Assembly (NCBI RefSeq): GCF_000346485.2
Contig: NZ_KQ976354.1
Span: 8,608,039 to 8,672,038 of the forward strand
Direction of reading: 5' to 3'
Length of the DNA stretch: 64,000 nucleotides
Source: Scytonema hofmannii PCC 7110
GTDB lineage: Bacteria; Cyanobacteriota; Cyanobacteriia; Cyanobacteriales; Nostocaceae
A program made the translations under genes and the position numbers. The notes under the pieces were generated by a model. That model did not search any database and had not been told where the DNA came from. It saw nothing but the letters and a program-made list of their open reading frames with translations. This document shows positions 8,899-18,681 of this stretch, in pieces (the stretch's first letter is position 1; each line of letters begins with the position of its first letter).

Positions 8899-9939
8899 AT
8901 GACAACTGTTTTAGCCATCGAAACTAGCTGTGATGAAACTGCGGTAGCAATTGTTAATAATCGTCAAGTTTGTAGTAGTATTATTGCTTCTCAAATCTCA
9001 ATTCATCAGCAGTATGGTGGGGTCGTGCCGGAAGTCGCATCCCGCGAACATTTGGATACCATCAATGGAGCGATCGCCCAAGCTTTAGAACAGGCGGAAC
9101 TCGATTGGCAAAGAATCGATGGGATCGCCGCAACCTGTGCTCCTGGGCTGGTGGGCGCACTATTGGTTGGGTTAACTGCTGCCAAAACCTTAGCAATGGT
9201 ACACAACAAACCATTTCTAGGAGTCCATCACCTAGAAGGTCACATTTACGCGACTTACTTAAGTGAACCCACATTAGAGACACCTTTCTTAAGTTTGTTA
9301 GTTTCTGGCGGACACACAAGCTTGATTTATGTCAGAGATTGTGGTAGCTACGAGACCTTAGGTGAAACACGCGATGATGCAGCAGGAGAAGCTTTCGACA
9401 AAGTTGCGCGTTTGTTAAACTTGGGGTATCCTGGAGGACCGATCATAGATAAATTGGCTAAGGAAGGAAATCCACAGGCATTTACACTGCCAGAAGGAAA
9501 AGTTTCCCTACCAAGTGGTGGATATCACCGTTATGATGCCAGCTTTAGTGGATTAAAGACCGCAGTGTTGAGACTTGTACAGCAGTTTGAGAAAAATGAT
9601 CTGCCACTTCCCATCTCTGATGTGGCAGCTAGTTTTCAGGAAACAGTAGCGCGATCGCTAACCAAGAGAACTATTGCTTGTGCGTTAGACTACGGTCTTT
9701 CCACGATAGCCATTGGTGGAGGCGTAGCGGCTAACAGTGGTTTGAGAAAACATTTACAACAAGCCGCAGAAACTCATAACCTGCGCGTGCTATTTCCCCC
9801 TCTCAAATTTTGTACAGACAATGCGGCGATGATTGGGTGTGCGGCGGCAGACCATCTTAATAGAGGTCACACCTCAGCCCTAACGTTAAACGTCCAGTCC
9901 CGGCTAGCACTCACTCAAGTTATGGAGTTGTACCAGTGA
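8899..9939 (+). CDS. tsaD: tRNA N6-adenosine threonylcarbamoyltransferase TsaD
   Basis: TsaD transfers the threonylcarbamoyl group to A37 of tRNAs that read ANN codons (t6A modification). The 346-aa protein has the ASKHA-fold start ETSCDET, the metal-binding HHLEGH near residues 110-115, the segment LVSGGHTSL, and the phosphate-binding ALGGGVAAN-like stretch ([11 protein letters not shown]). The substrate supplier, a TsaC/YrdC-like protein, is encoded at 15111. The gene diverges from psaF. Its last codon and stop (CAG TGA) come from the first unit of a CCAGTGA repeat tract. Confidence 0.97.
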   Translation: MTTVLAIETSCDETAVAIVNNRQVCSSIIASQISIHQQYGGVVPEVASREHLDTINGAIAQALEQAELDWQRIDGIAATCAPGLVGALLVGLTAAKTLAMVHNKPFLGVHHLEGHIYATYLSEPTLETPFLSLLVSGGHTSLIYVRDCGSYETLGETRDDAAGEAFDKVARLLNLGYPGGPIIDKLAKEGNPQAFTLPEGKVSLPSGGYHRYDASFSGLKTAVLRLVQQFEKNDLPLPISDVAASFQETVARSLTKRTIACALDYGLSTIAIGGGVAANSGLRKHLQQAAETHNLRVLFPPLKFCTDNAAMIGCAAADHLNRGHTSALTLNVQSRLALTQVMELYQ

Positions 9940-10021
9940 CCAGTGACCAGTGACCAGTGACCAGTGACCAGTGACAATTAACCATTAACCATTGACTGTG
10001 GACTGTGGACTGTGGACTGTG
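9933..10021. repeat. three consecutive heptamer tracts (CCAGTGA, ATTAACC, GACTGTG)
   Basis: Six perfect CCAGTGA units (9933-9974) are followed by ATTAACC units and four perfect GACTGTG units (9994-10021). The left edge supplies the tsaD stop codon; the right part encodes the C-terminal residues and stop of the convergent hydrolase gene. Confidence 0.95.
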
Positions 10022-10928
10022 GACTTTTGACTAGAGAGTGAATGTGAGTAGCAACGACGTCCGGTTGTTCTAACATAGCTAGATGACCGCAATGGGGAAT
10101 TTCAATTACATTGTCCCCACTGTATTGAAACAGTCGATGAAAGCTAGCTAGATGACGGACATATTTTGGTTCCATAACCTTGTCTTCTTCCCCAGTAAGA
10201 AAGTAAACTGGTTGATTTAATTGGGAAACCAGTTGAGGTAAACGATTAACCTCTTCTTCTGTTGTAGAATCTAGAAGCGATCCCAAAGCAGCTTCTGGAT
10301 CTGCAACAACAAAATCAATCACTCGTTGACGCGCCCAATTGCGCTCTAGAGGGCGGGCTACATTTGCCCTTGTAAACAGCAAATCAATTAAAGGCAATTG
10401 GCTTAGCCAGCGTGGTCGGACTTGTAAAAACTTCTGACCTAGTGAGCGGAATTGTTCAAAAGCTTCTTTAAGATAAATACCACCGCCTGAATTAATACAG
10501 ATAATGCCTTTGACACAATCAGGCATTTCAGATGCTGTCCAAAGGGCAATAGTGCCTCCCAAAGAATGACCAATTAGCCAAGCACTAGAAATATTCAGTT
10601 GTTGTAAAAGACCGACTAAATCCTGAGCATAGGCTGCTGGGCTGTAGAAAGAATCGAAGGGATTAAGAAGAGCACCCGTGGATTTAGAGGTCAGATTCAA
10701 ATAAGCTAGGTCTCGACTAGAATCGGTCTTTAACTTCGGCTGGGATTCACCAAAACCCCTTAAATCATAACAAAGGCATTGGAAACTATCTGCCAACTGG
10801 GAGATGACAGGTTGCCAGTATCCACGACTATTGAGCCATCCGTGGATAAAAACAAGAGTGTGAGGGTAGGATGTAGGAGCGGTTAGCTCGTATGCGTGTG
10901 GAACGCCCAGGATTTCGATGGTTGCCAT
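9978..10928 (-). CDS. alpha/beta fold hydrolase
   Basis: The 316-aa product is an alpha/beta hydrolase: the oxyanion segment is FIHGWLNS, the nucleophile elbow GHSLGG, and the catalytic His lies near the end in IPHCGHLAMLEQP. The acid is probably the Asp of EEDKVMEP. The substrate is unknown; related enzymes include esterases, haloperoxidase-like and C-C hydrolases. ATG 10928 (MATIEILGVPHAYEL) is chosen; the frame remains open upstream only because GGATTTT repeats lack stops. The last dozen residues (STVHSPQSTVHSPQ...) are encoded by GACTGTG repeats and are unlikely to be part of the fold. Confidence 0.88.
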   Translation of the reverse strand: MATIEILGVPHAYELTAPTSYPHTLVFIHGWLNSRGYWQPVISQLADSFQCLCYDLRGFGESQPKLKTDSSRDLAYLNLTSKSTGALLNPFDSFYSPAAYAQDLVGLLQQLNISSAWLIGHSLGGTIALWTASEMPDCVKGIICINSGGGIYLKEAFEQFRSLGQKFLQVRPRWLSQLPLIDLLFTRANVARPLERNWARQRVIDFVVADPEAALGSLLDSTTEEEVNRLPQLVSQLNQPVYFLTGEEDKVMEPKYVRHLASFHRLFQYSGDNVIEIPHCGHLAMLEQPDVVATHIHSLVKSPQSTVHSPQSMVNG

Positions 10929-10973
10929 ATCTCTATGGTATCCGTTTCGATTGGAGATTGGGGATTGGGGATT

Positions 10974-11052
10974 GGATTTTGGATTTTGGATTTTGGATTT
11001 TGGATTTTGGATTGGGGGAGAATGGTCACTGGTCACTGGTCACTGGTCACTG
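10974..11052. repeat. heptamer tracts GGATTTT and ACTGGTC
   Basis: Five perfect GGATTTT units (10974-11008), preceded by GGGATTG-type units, are followed by ACTGGTC units (from 11018). The tract separates the hydrolase from the ACT-like gene, both on the minus strand. Confidence 0.95.
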
Positions 11053-11057
11053 ACTCC

Positions 11058-11777
11058 TCATCTCGCCATCAACCTCTGACGCACTCCTTCAGCAATTTTG
11101 TGACCCAAATATTCTGGGATTAAGCTTTCATTTGGTCCTAGCAAATAGAGAATCAAACGCGTGCGCCCCCGCCAAACTAGTAAATTGGCATTGACTACCA
11201 AAAGGTCTTCCTGCCAAATAGCGTACATAACTTTATAAAACAAACCTGGTTGGTTATCAGCTTCAATCACTAGGGCTGGAAGATGAAAGACTGGATCGAC
11301 GTAGAACTCGGTTTGTACTTGCTCTAAGCCAGTATCCAAATTAAATTCCACTGCCAGCATTTCTTCTACCTCGAACCGCCCACCTAACGCTTCTCGAATG
11401 GCACGGCAGACATTTTCTGATGTTTTCTCTGTAAGAGCTTTGCTACCCCGAGATACCAAGAGTTTGATAAAAACTAACATCGGTGGTCGAATTTGACCGT
11501 ATAAACTCAGACCGTGGATAGTCAGCCCGTAAGCAGCCAGTACGCCAAAAATATCACTCAGTAGAAAAGACTGGTTGCGATAGGCAAAATGTAAAGCACT
11601 TTTGCTACCCTCAGGTTTCAGCTCTATAACAGCGCGTCTACTTTTATAGAGGCGGTATGCGAGCCGCAAATTTTGTAACTGAATCTCACTGCTAACAAAT
11701 TGTTCGTAAAACTGAGGAAACGCTCGGTTAAAGCGTTTGAGAAGTTCTAGTGTAGAAGATTTTAAGCCAGAAGCCAT
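11058..11777 (-). CDS. ACT-domain-like regulatory protein
   Basis: The 239-aa product contains two stretches with the look of ACT domains: about residues 70-100 (LLSDIFGVLAAYGLTIHGLSLYG) and 180-215 (ALVIEADNQPGLFYKVMYAIWQ...LLVVNANL). The second has the D-x-P-G-L-F motif typical of ACT modules such as the C-terminus of GlnD. There is no nucleotidyltransferase or HD domain, so it is not GlnD itself. ACT domains usually bind amino acids; the ligand and partner are unknown. ATG 11777 (MASGLKSS) is preferred because the upstream extension is encoded by GGGAGTG repeats. Confidence 0.75.
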   Translation of the reverse strand: MASGLKSSTLELLKRFNRAFPQFYEQFVSSEIQLQNLRLAYRLYKSRRAVIELKPEGSKSALHFAYRNQSFLLSDIFGVLAAYGLTIHGLSLYGQIRPPMLVFIKLLVSRGSKALTEKTSENVCRAIREALGGRFEVEEMLAVEFNLDTGLEQVQTEFYVDPVFHLPALVIEADNQPGLFYKVMYAIWQEDLLVVNANLLVWRGRTRLILYLLGPNESLIPEYLGHKIAEGVRQRLMAR

Positions 11778-11783
11778 AATTCC

Positions 11784-11825
11784 GGGAGTGGGGAGTGGGG
11801 AGTGGGGAGTGGGGAGTGGGGAGTG
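11784..11825. repeat. heptamer tandem repeat GGGAGTG
   Basis: Six perfect units of GGGAGTG lie immediately upstream of the ACT-like gene. Shorter tracts of the same unit occur at about 8794-8816 and 8868-8890. Confidence 0.95.
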
Positions 11826-12028
11826 GGGCATTACCCATTTTCAGTAATTTCTCCTTGGCTCCATAACATAATGCTAAAGTTGAAAGAGATTAGTGTGAAA
11901 CACGCACTTGCTAGCTACTGCTATTCAAAATCCTAAAAATACATAATTATGAGTGTAAGTGGAAGGAGAAAGGAGGGTGGCGTGCAGGTACAAGTGAATC
12001 ATCACTTTTTCAGTAGAGACCAATTTAG

Positions 12029-12604
<576 letters not shown>

Positions 12605-12709
12605 ATTTTAAAAAAAGAACTAGCCAACTCCAGTTAATTTAGCTATAATGGTCTAGGTTAGACAGCCATGAAAGCGAAATAAGCAAAAATATGGCAGATA
12701 ACTTATTGT

Positions 12710-12783
12710 CGGGATGTAGCGCAGCTTGGTAGCGCGCCTGCTTTGGGAGCAGGATGCCGCAGGTTCAAATCCTGTCATCCCGA
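12710..12783 (+). tRNA. tRNA-Pro (TGG anticodon)
   Basis: The 74-base cloverleaf has the acceptor stem CGGGATG/CATCCCG, D-arm GCGCAGCTTGGTAGCGC, anticodon loop CTTTGGGAG giving anticodon TGG, and T-arm with GGTTCAAATCC. The discriminator base is A; CCA is not encoded. A rho-independent terminator follows at 12797. Confidence 0.97.
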
Positions 12784-12796
12784 CTCATTGAATACT

Positions 12797-12834
12797 GAAA
12801 AAAAACCAGTTTTGTCAAAAAACTGGTTTTTTTG
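12797..12834 (+). terminator. intrinsic terminator of tRNA-Pro
   Basis: The stem AAAAACCAGTTTT pairs with AAAACTGGTTTTT across a short loop and ends in a T run, 14 bases after the tRNA. The rest of the gap to 13298 is AT-rich and, apart from the TATGAAG repeat, shows nothing. Confidence 0.9.
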
Positions 12835-13170
12835 TGCAAATCATCAAAAATTAAGATTTGAATTTGCTTGAATTTCTGCAATTTTTATGTAAATTGACTT
12901 ACATGAAATTGCAGATTTTTCCGAAACATAGCAATTTCACTGTTTTCCACTTAACTTCTAGTGGTTAAACTCAATTGCAGCAAAGCCTACTTGAAAAAGT
13001 ATACATATTGTGTAATCATTGTGACATTTTTCTACTATTTGCAATAGGAACGATTTACTATTTATTAGCGTCCCTTTTTTTAGGTAAAGCCAATAAAATG
13101 GCATTTGGCACCTTGGCTAAAGAGGAAATTGTTTGCCATTCTGGTTAACATACACCAGTATCTACAAAAG

Positions 13171-13198
13171 TATGAAGTATGAAGTATGAAGTATGAAG
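13171..13198. repeat. heptamer tandem repeat TATGAAG
   Basis: Four perfect units of TATGAAG lie about 100 bases before the Tic22-like gene. The inverse form, CTTCATA, occurs once at about 13241-13247. Confidence 0.95.
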
Positions 13199-13298
13199 GA
13201 TTAGCATCTTACCCTTTCCCCTTCATCTTTTAGCCTTGATCCTTCATATTTTATCCTTTATCAAATCTATTGAGAAACATTTACTGCAAGGAGAAGTC

Positions 13299-14105
13299 AT
13301 GAAATCACTTATTCGCTGGAGCACAACAGTAACTTTAGTAGGGAGTACTCTACTGGCGACAATTTTTAGTGGAGCTGTTCCGGTGCTTGCATTAACAGAA
13401 CAGCAAATCAAAGAAAAATTAGATCCAGTACCCGTATTTTTGATTACTAACAACAAAGGCGTTCCCTTAACTCGTACAATTCCGGCTAACGCTCAAAACG
13501 GGCAAAATGCACCGAAAAAAGACGTTGCTGTCACAGACGTTTTTATGAGCGGTCAAGAAGCACAGGCTTTTGTCAACGAGCTGCGAAACACGAAAGGCAG
13601 TGACCCGAAAATGGCAGAATTGGTCAAAAGCTTGCAAGTGACACCAGTCCCTCTTGGATTGATTTATCAAAGACTTCGCGATGGTGCTAATAAACCAGAC
13701 CGCCCCGTATTTGCTTTTCAACCAGGAAAACAAGACTTGGAAGGTGCGATGACATTATTGCGTCAAAGCGGTAAAAACGTGCAGCAGTTCCCCAGCGTAC
13801 CTGTCTTTATTGTGAGATCTCCCGATAAAGGATACGTATCGGTAAAACGAAAAACTGACAATAAAGAAATGATCCCTCTGTTTTTAAGTAAGAAAGACGC
13901 ACAGGGTTTATTGGAACAAGTGAAAGCACAAGTTCCCAAAGCTGATATTCAGGTTGTAGATATAGACAACGTGATTAAAACTTTACGCGAGAAAAATGAC
14001 GCATGGCTCAGCCAAGTAGCTATAGTCCCCTCTTCTGATAGCATGCAATATGTTGTCACCAAGCAAGGGACTGCTAAACCAGCTGCACCTGCACCTAAAA
14101 AATAA
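13299..14105 (+). CDS. Tic22-like periplasmic protein
   Basis: The 268-aa product belongs to the Tic22 family. In plastids Tic22 works in the intermembrane space during protein import; the Anabaena homologue (alr0114, from memory) is implicated in outer-membrane biogenesis. A signal peptide is visible (MKSLIRWSTTVTLVGSTLLATIFSGAVPVLA). Two repeated halves carry PVFLITNNKG and PVFIVRSPDKG, followed by FMSGQEAQAFVNEL and FLSKKDAQGLLEQV, the duplicated domain layout of Tic22. ATG 13299 has an AAGGAGAAG ribosome binding site; the longer frame from 13236 does not. The C-terminus is Ala/Pro/Lys-rich. Confidence 0.9.
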   Translation: MKSLIRWSTTVTLVGSTLLATIFSGAVPVLALTEQQIKEKLDPVPVFLITNNKGVPLTRTIPANAQNGQNAPKKDVAVTDVFMSGQEAQAFVNELRNTKGSDPKMAELVKSLQVTPVPLGLIYQRLRDGANKPDRPVFAFQPGKQDLEGAMTLLRQSGKNVQQFPSVPVFIVRSPDKGYVSVKRKTDNKEMIPLFLSKKDAQGLLEQVKAQVPKADIQVVDIDNVIKTLREKNDAWLSQVAIVPSSDSMQYVVTKQGTAKPAAPAPKK

Positions 14106-14132
14106 CAACTGGTTTTCATCTTAGATTGAGTC

Positions 14133-15044
14133 ATGGCGGATAAACAGTCAGTCGTCACTGGGTTACAGCTTTGGCAGTGGCGTAATACGGCAATAAAAGC
14201 TGCTAACGCCTTTGGTGTCCCAACTGCTGAAGTAGATTGGCTGCTTCAAGAGATCGCTGGGTTGGATCGTTTGACACTGCTTTTGGAATCCTTCAAAGAC
14301 AAACCACAAATTCCGCTACAGTTATCACTGTTCGATTTAGACCTACTGTGGCAAAAGCGATTAAAGGAGCGTCTACCAGTGCAGTATATTGCTGGAGTGA
14401 CTCCTTGGCGAAAGTTTAAAATTGCAGTGTCAAATTCGGTTTTGATTCCCAGACCAGAAACAGAATGCTTGATAGATTTGGCAATAACGGCTACAGTCAA
14501 TCTCCCTTACCTTCAACAAGGGCATTGGGCTGATTTGGGGACTGGTAGTGGAGCTATTGCCGTAGGGCTGGCAGATACATTTAAGAACGCAACAATTCAT
14601 GCTGTTGATTCCAGTCACAAGGCATTAGAAGTCGCAATGGCAAATGCTCGAAGCTTGGGTTTTGAGGAACGTATTCAGTTTTATCAAGGTTCTTGGTGGA
14701 ATCCCTTAGAATCTCTCAGGGGTCAGTTTAGTGGAATGGTATCTAATCCACCGTATATACCCACTAGCACCATCCCTACTTTGCAACCCGAAGTTACCGA
14801 CCATGAACCACATCTGGCTTTAGATGGTGGTCCTGATGGCTTAGACTGTATCCGCCATTTAGTAGAAGTTTCGCCCACCTATTTGCAACCGGGCGGAGTT
14901 TGGCTGATTGAGATGATGGCAGGGCAAGCAGACGCTGTCCGAGAAATATTGCAACGTTGTGGTAGTTATTGCAACATTCAAATTTATGCGGATTTAGCTG
15001 GTATCTATAGATTTGCTCTTGCTTATCGGAAAAGTGAGGGATGA
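14133..15044 (+). CDS. prmC: peptide chain release factor N5-glutamine methyltransferase
   Basis: PrmC (HemK) methylates the Gln of the GGQ motif in release factors RF1 and RF2 using SAM. The 303-aa protein has the N-terminal helical domain and a Rossmann methyltransferase with ADLGTGSGAIAVGLA for SAM binding (near residue 132) and the catalytic SNPPYIP motif (near residue 205). It is 27 bases downstream of the Tic22 gene on the same strand. With prfC at 25024, two genes of translation termination are in this window. Confidence 0.94.
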   Translation: MADKQSVVTGLQLWQWRNTAIKAANAFGVPTAEVDWLLQEIAGLDRLTLLLESFKDKPQIPLQLSLFDLDLLWQKRLKERLPVQYIAGVTPWRKFKIAVSNSVLIPRPETECLIDLAITATVNLPYLQQGHWADLGTGSGAIAVGLADTFKNATIHAVDSSHKALEVAMANARSLGFEERIQFYQGSWWNPLESLRGQFSGMVSNPPYIPTSTIPTLQPEVTDHEPHLALDGGPDGLDCIRHLVEVSPTYLQPGGVWLIEMMAGQADAVREILQRCGSYCNIQIYADLAGIYRFALAYRKSEG

Positions 15045-15110
15045 GGAGTGTTAAGTTAAAAGTATTATTCTTATCCCTACTCCCAACTCCCCATTCCCAA
15101 CTCCCCAAAG

Positions 15111-15740
15111 ATGACAGTTGTTTCTCTAGATGCTCTCATATCTGGCGCACGTGCCGGAAAACTTGTTAGCTTTCCGACAGATACAGTTCCTGCTTTGGCA
15201 TCCCTACCTGAAAGAAGCTCGTTAATCTATGTTGCAAAGCAACGAAGTCGAGAGAAACCTTTGATATTAATGGCTGCTCATGCAGATGAAGTTTGGGCAT
15301 TTACTCAAGGTAGAGATGAAGAATACAAAGTTTGGCGTGAAGTGGCAAAGAAGTATTGGCCTGGAGCACTGACTTTGGTACTACCAGCTTCAAAACGCGT
15401 ACCAAGAGTCATGGTCTCCGATAGTGATGAAAATTTTAGTCAGTTCACGAATCAATTAAGTAACTCTGTTACAGTAGGAATACGGATTCCAGATAATGCG
15501 ATCGCCCGCAAAATTTTGGCACAAACAGGTCCACTGGCCACGACTAGTATCAATTTATCAGGTCAGCCTCCTTTACTGACAGTCAGCGAAATAGAAGCTC
15601 AGTTTCCTGATATTCTCAGCTTGGCAGCAACAGAATACGATACTGAATTACAAGGAATCGGTCTACCTTCTACTGTAGTGAAATGGACTGAAGAAAATTG
15701 GCAGGTCTTGCGGCAGGGTGCTATAAAGGTAGAATTTTAA
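15111..15740 (+). CDS. TsaC/YrdC-family L-threonylcarbamoyladenylate synthase
   Basis: The 209-aa product has the YrdC fold signature: FPTDTVPALA near the N-terminus, KQRSREKPL for ATP and bicarbonate/Thr binding, PGALTLVLPA, VGIRIPD and TTSINLSGQPP. It makes threonylcarbamoyl-AMP for t6A synthesis, used by TsaD (8899). There is no C-terminal Sua5 domain, so it is the short TsaC-type form. YciO-type paralogues cannot be excluded by motif reading. It follows prmC on the same strand, separated by 66 bases. Confidence 0.88.
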   Translation: MTVVSLDALISGARAGKLVSFPTDTVPALASLPERSSLIYVAKQRSREKPLILMAAHADEVWAFTQGRDEEYKVWREVAKKYWPGALTLVLPASKRVPRVMVSDSDENFSQFTNQLSNSVTVGIRIPDNAIARKILAQTGPLATTSINLSGQPPLLTVSEIEAQFPDILSLAATEYDTELQGIGLPSTVVKWTEENWQVLRQGAIKVEF

Positions 15741-15776
15741 ACCTGGTCACTGCTCACTGATTACTGGTCACTAATT

Positions 15777-16697
15777 ATGGATTGGAGTAACTGGATATCT
15801 TTAGGAATAGGAATAGCGTTGGGATATGGTATTTGCAGATTATTAGCAAGGCAGGAACCAACGTCTAGTTCATCTGCCTTATCGCCTCAAGATCATCAAA
15901 ATGTGTCAGCACTTTTACAACAAATGAAGCAAACGCAGCTGGCATACTATATGGCACGGGAAATGAGCCAGTTTAAAGCTGGGTTTTTGGCAAGAACAAC
16001 CCACGTTTTGCGATCGCCTCTCAATGGATTAATTGGGTTGCACCAGTTAATTTTGTCAAACCTCTGTGAAGATCCGGAGGAAGAGAGAGAATTTATTTCC
16101 CAAGCTCATGAGAGAGCACTGAAGTTGCTGAAGCTAATAGATGAAATTCTTAATGTTGCTAGGACAGAATACGGTACTAATAAATTAAATATTCAGCCTC
16201 TATCACTTGTAGATATTTTACAGCATCTTCATGAAGTCATTTATATGCTGGCTGAGAATCGCAATTATCCCTTACTCATGTCTCCGCCAGATCCAGAAAT
16301 TTACGTTTTAGCAGACCCTTACTGGTTGCATTACGTTTTAGTAAATTTGGTAGAAAGTTGTATTGCCCAAATGGAGGAGGGTAGTCTTCGCATTTCTGTT
16401 GGGTTTTCTCCTACAGACGATCGCGTTTGCATTTGGCTGGATGTACCAACTCATGCTATTCCCATACAAGAACAAATAGACTTAATTGCAACTGATGATA
16501 AATTTTTCAAGCAAGAGGAACTGAAATCTTGTTTATCTCCAGGAATGAAGCTACTACTCAATCAAACACTCATAGAAGTAATGGCGGGAAAGCTAGAAAT
16601 TTTTGCCTGTCCTGTAGATTGGGAACACTCAGATAGCTATACAAGGCTACAATTGTCTATCCCTCGCGTAATTCCTGAAGTTGAACTTCAGTCATAG
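15777..16697 (+). CDS. sensor-kinase-like protein with degenerate ATPase domain
   Basis: The 306-aa product starts with one membrane helix (about residues 5-25), then a HisKA-like dimerisation segment whose H box reads TTHVLRSPLNG, with His76 in place of the usual H-E-L-R-T-P-L pattern. The following domain resembles HATPase_c in length and starts with a possible N box (LVNLVESCIAQM), but the G1 segment D-x-G-x-G is replaced by DVPTHAIP and no glycine-rich lid is visible. It may therefore bind no ATP and act as a scaffold or as a substrate for another kinase. No response regulator gene is adjacent. Confidence 0.75.
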   Translation: MDWSNWISLGIGIALGYGICRLLARQEPTSSSSALSPQDHQNVSALLQQMKQTQLAYYMAREMSQFKAGFLARTTHVLRSPLNGLIGLHQLILSNLCEDPEEEREFISQAHERALKLLKLIDEILNVARTEYGTNKLNIQPLSLVDILQHLHEVIYMLAENRNYPLLMSPPDPEIYVLADPYWLHYVLVNLVESCIAQMEEGSLRISVGFSPTDDRVCIWLDVPTHAIPIQEQIDLIATDDKFFKQEELKSCLSPGMKLLLNQTLIEVMAGKLEIFACPVDWEHSDSYTRLQLSIPRVIPEVELQS

Positions 16698-16873
16698 AAA
16701 GGGAACAATCGAATTTGAGTAGAATCCATGAATTTTACCGAAGAGAAGGGTATATTTTTTATCCTTCATCTCGTTGTGCGGGATAAAAGTAAATTATATC
16801 TTTAAATAATAGTTCCAGTTTACGTAGTCAAATATAGGCAAACTACTACACCTGGGTTTAAGCAACACCTTTT

Positions 16874-18148
16874 TTATCGACTGCTCGACAGAACAAAGGT
16901 GTTAAACGCCAAAGGATGTACTACCAGACACCCCCTATCCCTCTCTACAATCTCTTGCAAGCAATTAAAAGAGTTTGGGATTACTTTTCTGCCGATGTTA
17001 AATGCACCGTTAACATCTGCCTGAATTCTCAAACCATCTTTACTTACATACCACGCACGTTGTGTTCGCTTTCCAGAGAAAGTATGTTTTACCTTATTGT
17101 TAGGGTTGAATGTTGGGATGATGTCCCAATCAATTAGCGAAGCTTTGCTAGTGTAGGATTCTTCGCCTACCTTAACGGTAATGCCAACTTTTTCAAGTTT
17201 GTAAGTCAACATCTCGATAAATATCGCGTGTGGAATCTGAGTAAAGTTTTGGTTATTTCTCTTGCCAATATTTAGAGAAGTTTTCCATTGTTCGTTTTTC
17301 CCGATAGCTACTATCAGTACACCGTTTTTTACCAGTTCGTCAACTATCATTTTGGTTGATTGATGTAAGTAGCTATTCACAAAGTTGTTTCGGTTACGCA
17401 CAATGTTTTGAATCCGAGATGATGTGCCTCTTCCGTCAGGTAAAAACCCGCGAAACCTAGCTAGCTGCTTATTATACAATTGGTTAGCCGATTTTAACGG
17501 TTTACCATTTATGACTATTGGCTGTATGGTCGGGTCACTAAACACAATTGTTGCTAGATTGTCTAACCCTATATCAATAGAGGCAGCTAACTCTGGATTT
17601 AGACTACAGAAAAATTCCGCATTGTCTGGAACATCATAAACGACTTCTATCACAAAACAACCTGTTTTAGGTATGATTCTCACCTCACACAAATCGTCAA
17701 ATTTTAACCGGGGTTTTACAGGTAGTTTAATTGGAGACATTGAGGGGACAATGTAGCCGTTCTTGAACTCCTTTTTACTAATAGCTTGATAATTAAACTT
17801 GACAATATTGAGATGGCTCTCAATATAACTAGGCGGTTTTGGACAACCCGTAAATTTTTTCGGCTCTAATTTGTATGCCTCCATTGCCCTGAAATAAGCA
17901 GTCCAGGCATCTGCATTTTGTTTGAAAACGAGTTGAGCAACTTTTGCAGGCATCATGCTATAACTGCTGTTTGATTTAAACATGACATCTAACTTTGCCT
18001 GCGACTGCGTACCCCAGCCGTAAAAGAAACCTTGACGTTGTGTAAATTGAGCCGTGTTGTAAAGTTGGCGCGAGACTTTAGTAATCTCCTCACAATAAGG
18101 AAACCACTCGTGCTCGTGTTTAATTGTGTGCTGTTCTACATTTTGCAT
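16874..18148 (-). mobile_element. tnpB: IS200/IS605-family TnpB (solo, no TnpA)
   Basis: The 424-aa product is a TnpB protein, the RNA-guided nuclease encoded by IS200/IS605-type elements. RuvC-like motifs are visible: SIDIGLDNLATIV with the first Asp, and IQADVNGAFNIGRK with the last Asp. The middle segment IGKNEQWK does not give a clear RuvC-II Glu; the conserved Glu in GEESYTSKAS may replace it. The usual CxxC zinc-finger pairs are missing between that motif and FSGKRTQRAW. ATG 18148 (MQNVEQHTIKHEHEW) is chosen. No tnpA is nearby, so mobility would need a helper in trans. The 3' side (16700-16873) may hold the guide RNA. It sits 34 bases behind the stop codon of the upstream gene. Confidence 0.88.
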
Positions 18149-18182
18149 CTTTACCGGAGACCATGCTATTAATAAATATACT

Positions 18183-18557
18183 TTAGCTACAGACCCATTT
18201 CCAGAGTGGATGACTGGGACCTTGTTGGCGAATTTGAAAAACCTGTTTTTCGAGACGTTGTTTTTCATCCTCAGGCATTCCAAATAAGATATTTCGACTT
18301 TGCCAAATCAAGACAGCTAGGGTCATGGCAATACAGAAAGATAAACCTAGAGTAGACAATGGATGATAGTAGAGACCATATCGCACGGCTACCCAAGTAA
18401 AGTATTGCCGCCATAAAATAAGTTCTTCACGCAAATTCCATAAACAAACAGGTGCGAGAGTAAGCCATAAAAAGCTAACAAACAACCATCGAGCACCTAC
18501 CTGAAGCTGGTGTAGTCTGAGCACTTGTTGAGCAAAACAGGGGTCGATGTTTTCCAT
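18183..18557 (-). CDS. small two-span membrane protein
   Basis: The 124-aa product has two hydrophobic segments (about residues 22-42 and 68-88), with a charged C-terminus containing EDEKQRLEKQVFQIRQQ. No family name can be given. It lies between secF and the TnpB gene on the minus strand. Because TnpB begins 34 bases after its stop, the last residues (KWVCS) could be altered by the insertion, but the length looks natural. Confidence 0.7.
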   Translation of the reverse strand: MENIDPCFAQQVLRLHQLQVGARWLFVSFLWLTLAPVCLWNLREELILWRQYFTWVAVRYGLYYHPLSTLGLSFCIAMTLAVLIWQSRNILFGMPEDEKQRLEKQVFQIRQQGPSHPLWKWVCS

Positions 18558-18566
18558 TTCCCAGTG

Positions 18567-18611
18567 GTTAGTTGTTAGTTGTTAGTTGTTAGTTGTTAGT
18601 TGTTAGTTGTT
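18567..18611. repeat. heptamer tandem repeat GTTAGTT
   Basis: Six perfect GTTAGTT units lie just upstream of the small membrane protein gene. They are followed by the inverse (AACTACTAACC) and a palindrome, GACAGGC/GCCTGTC (about 18640-18658), giving a strong potential hairpin after secF. Confidence 0.95.
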
Positions 18612-18681
18612 AATGGCTACCAACTACTAACCACCAACAATGACAGGCGAGATGCCTGTCCTACACCACTAACTATCAGAG

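Noticed and set aside
10928-11036. A 36-residue N-terminal extension of the hydrolase
   Set aside because: It is encoded by GGATTTT repeats and does not fit the fold.
16916-17137. A 73-codon plus-strand frame
   Set aside because: It is antisense to the conserved end of TnpB.
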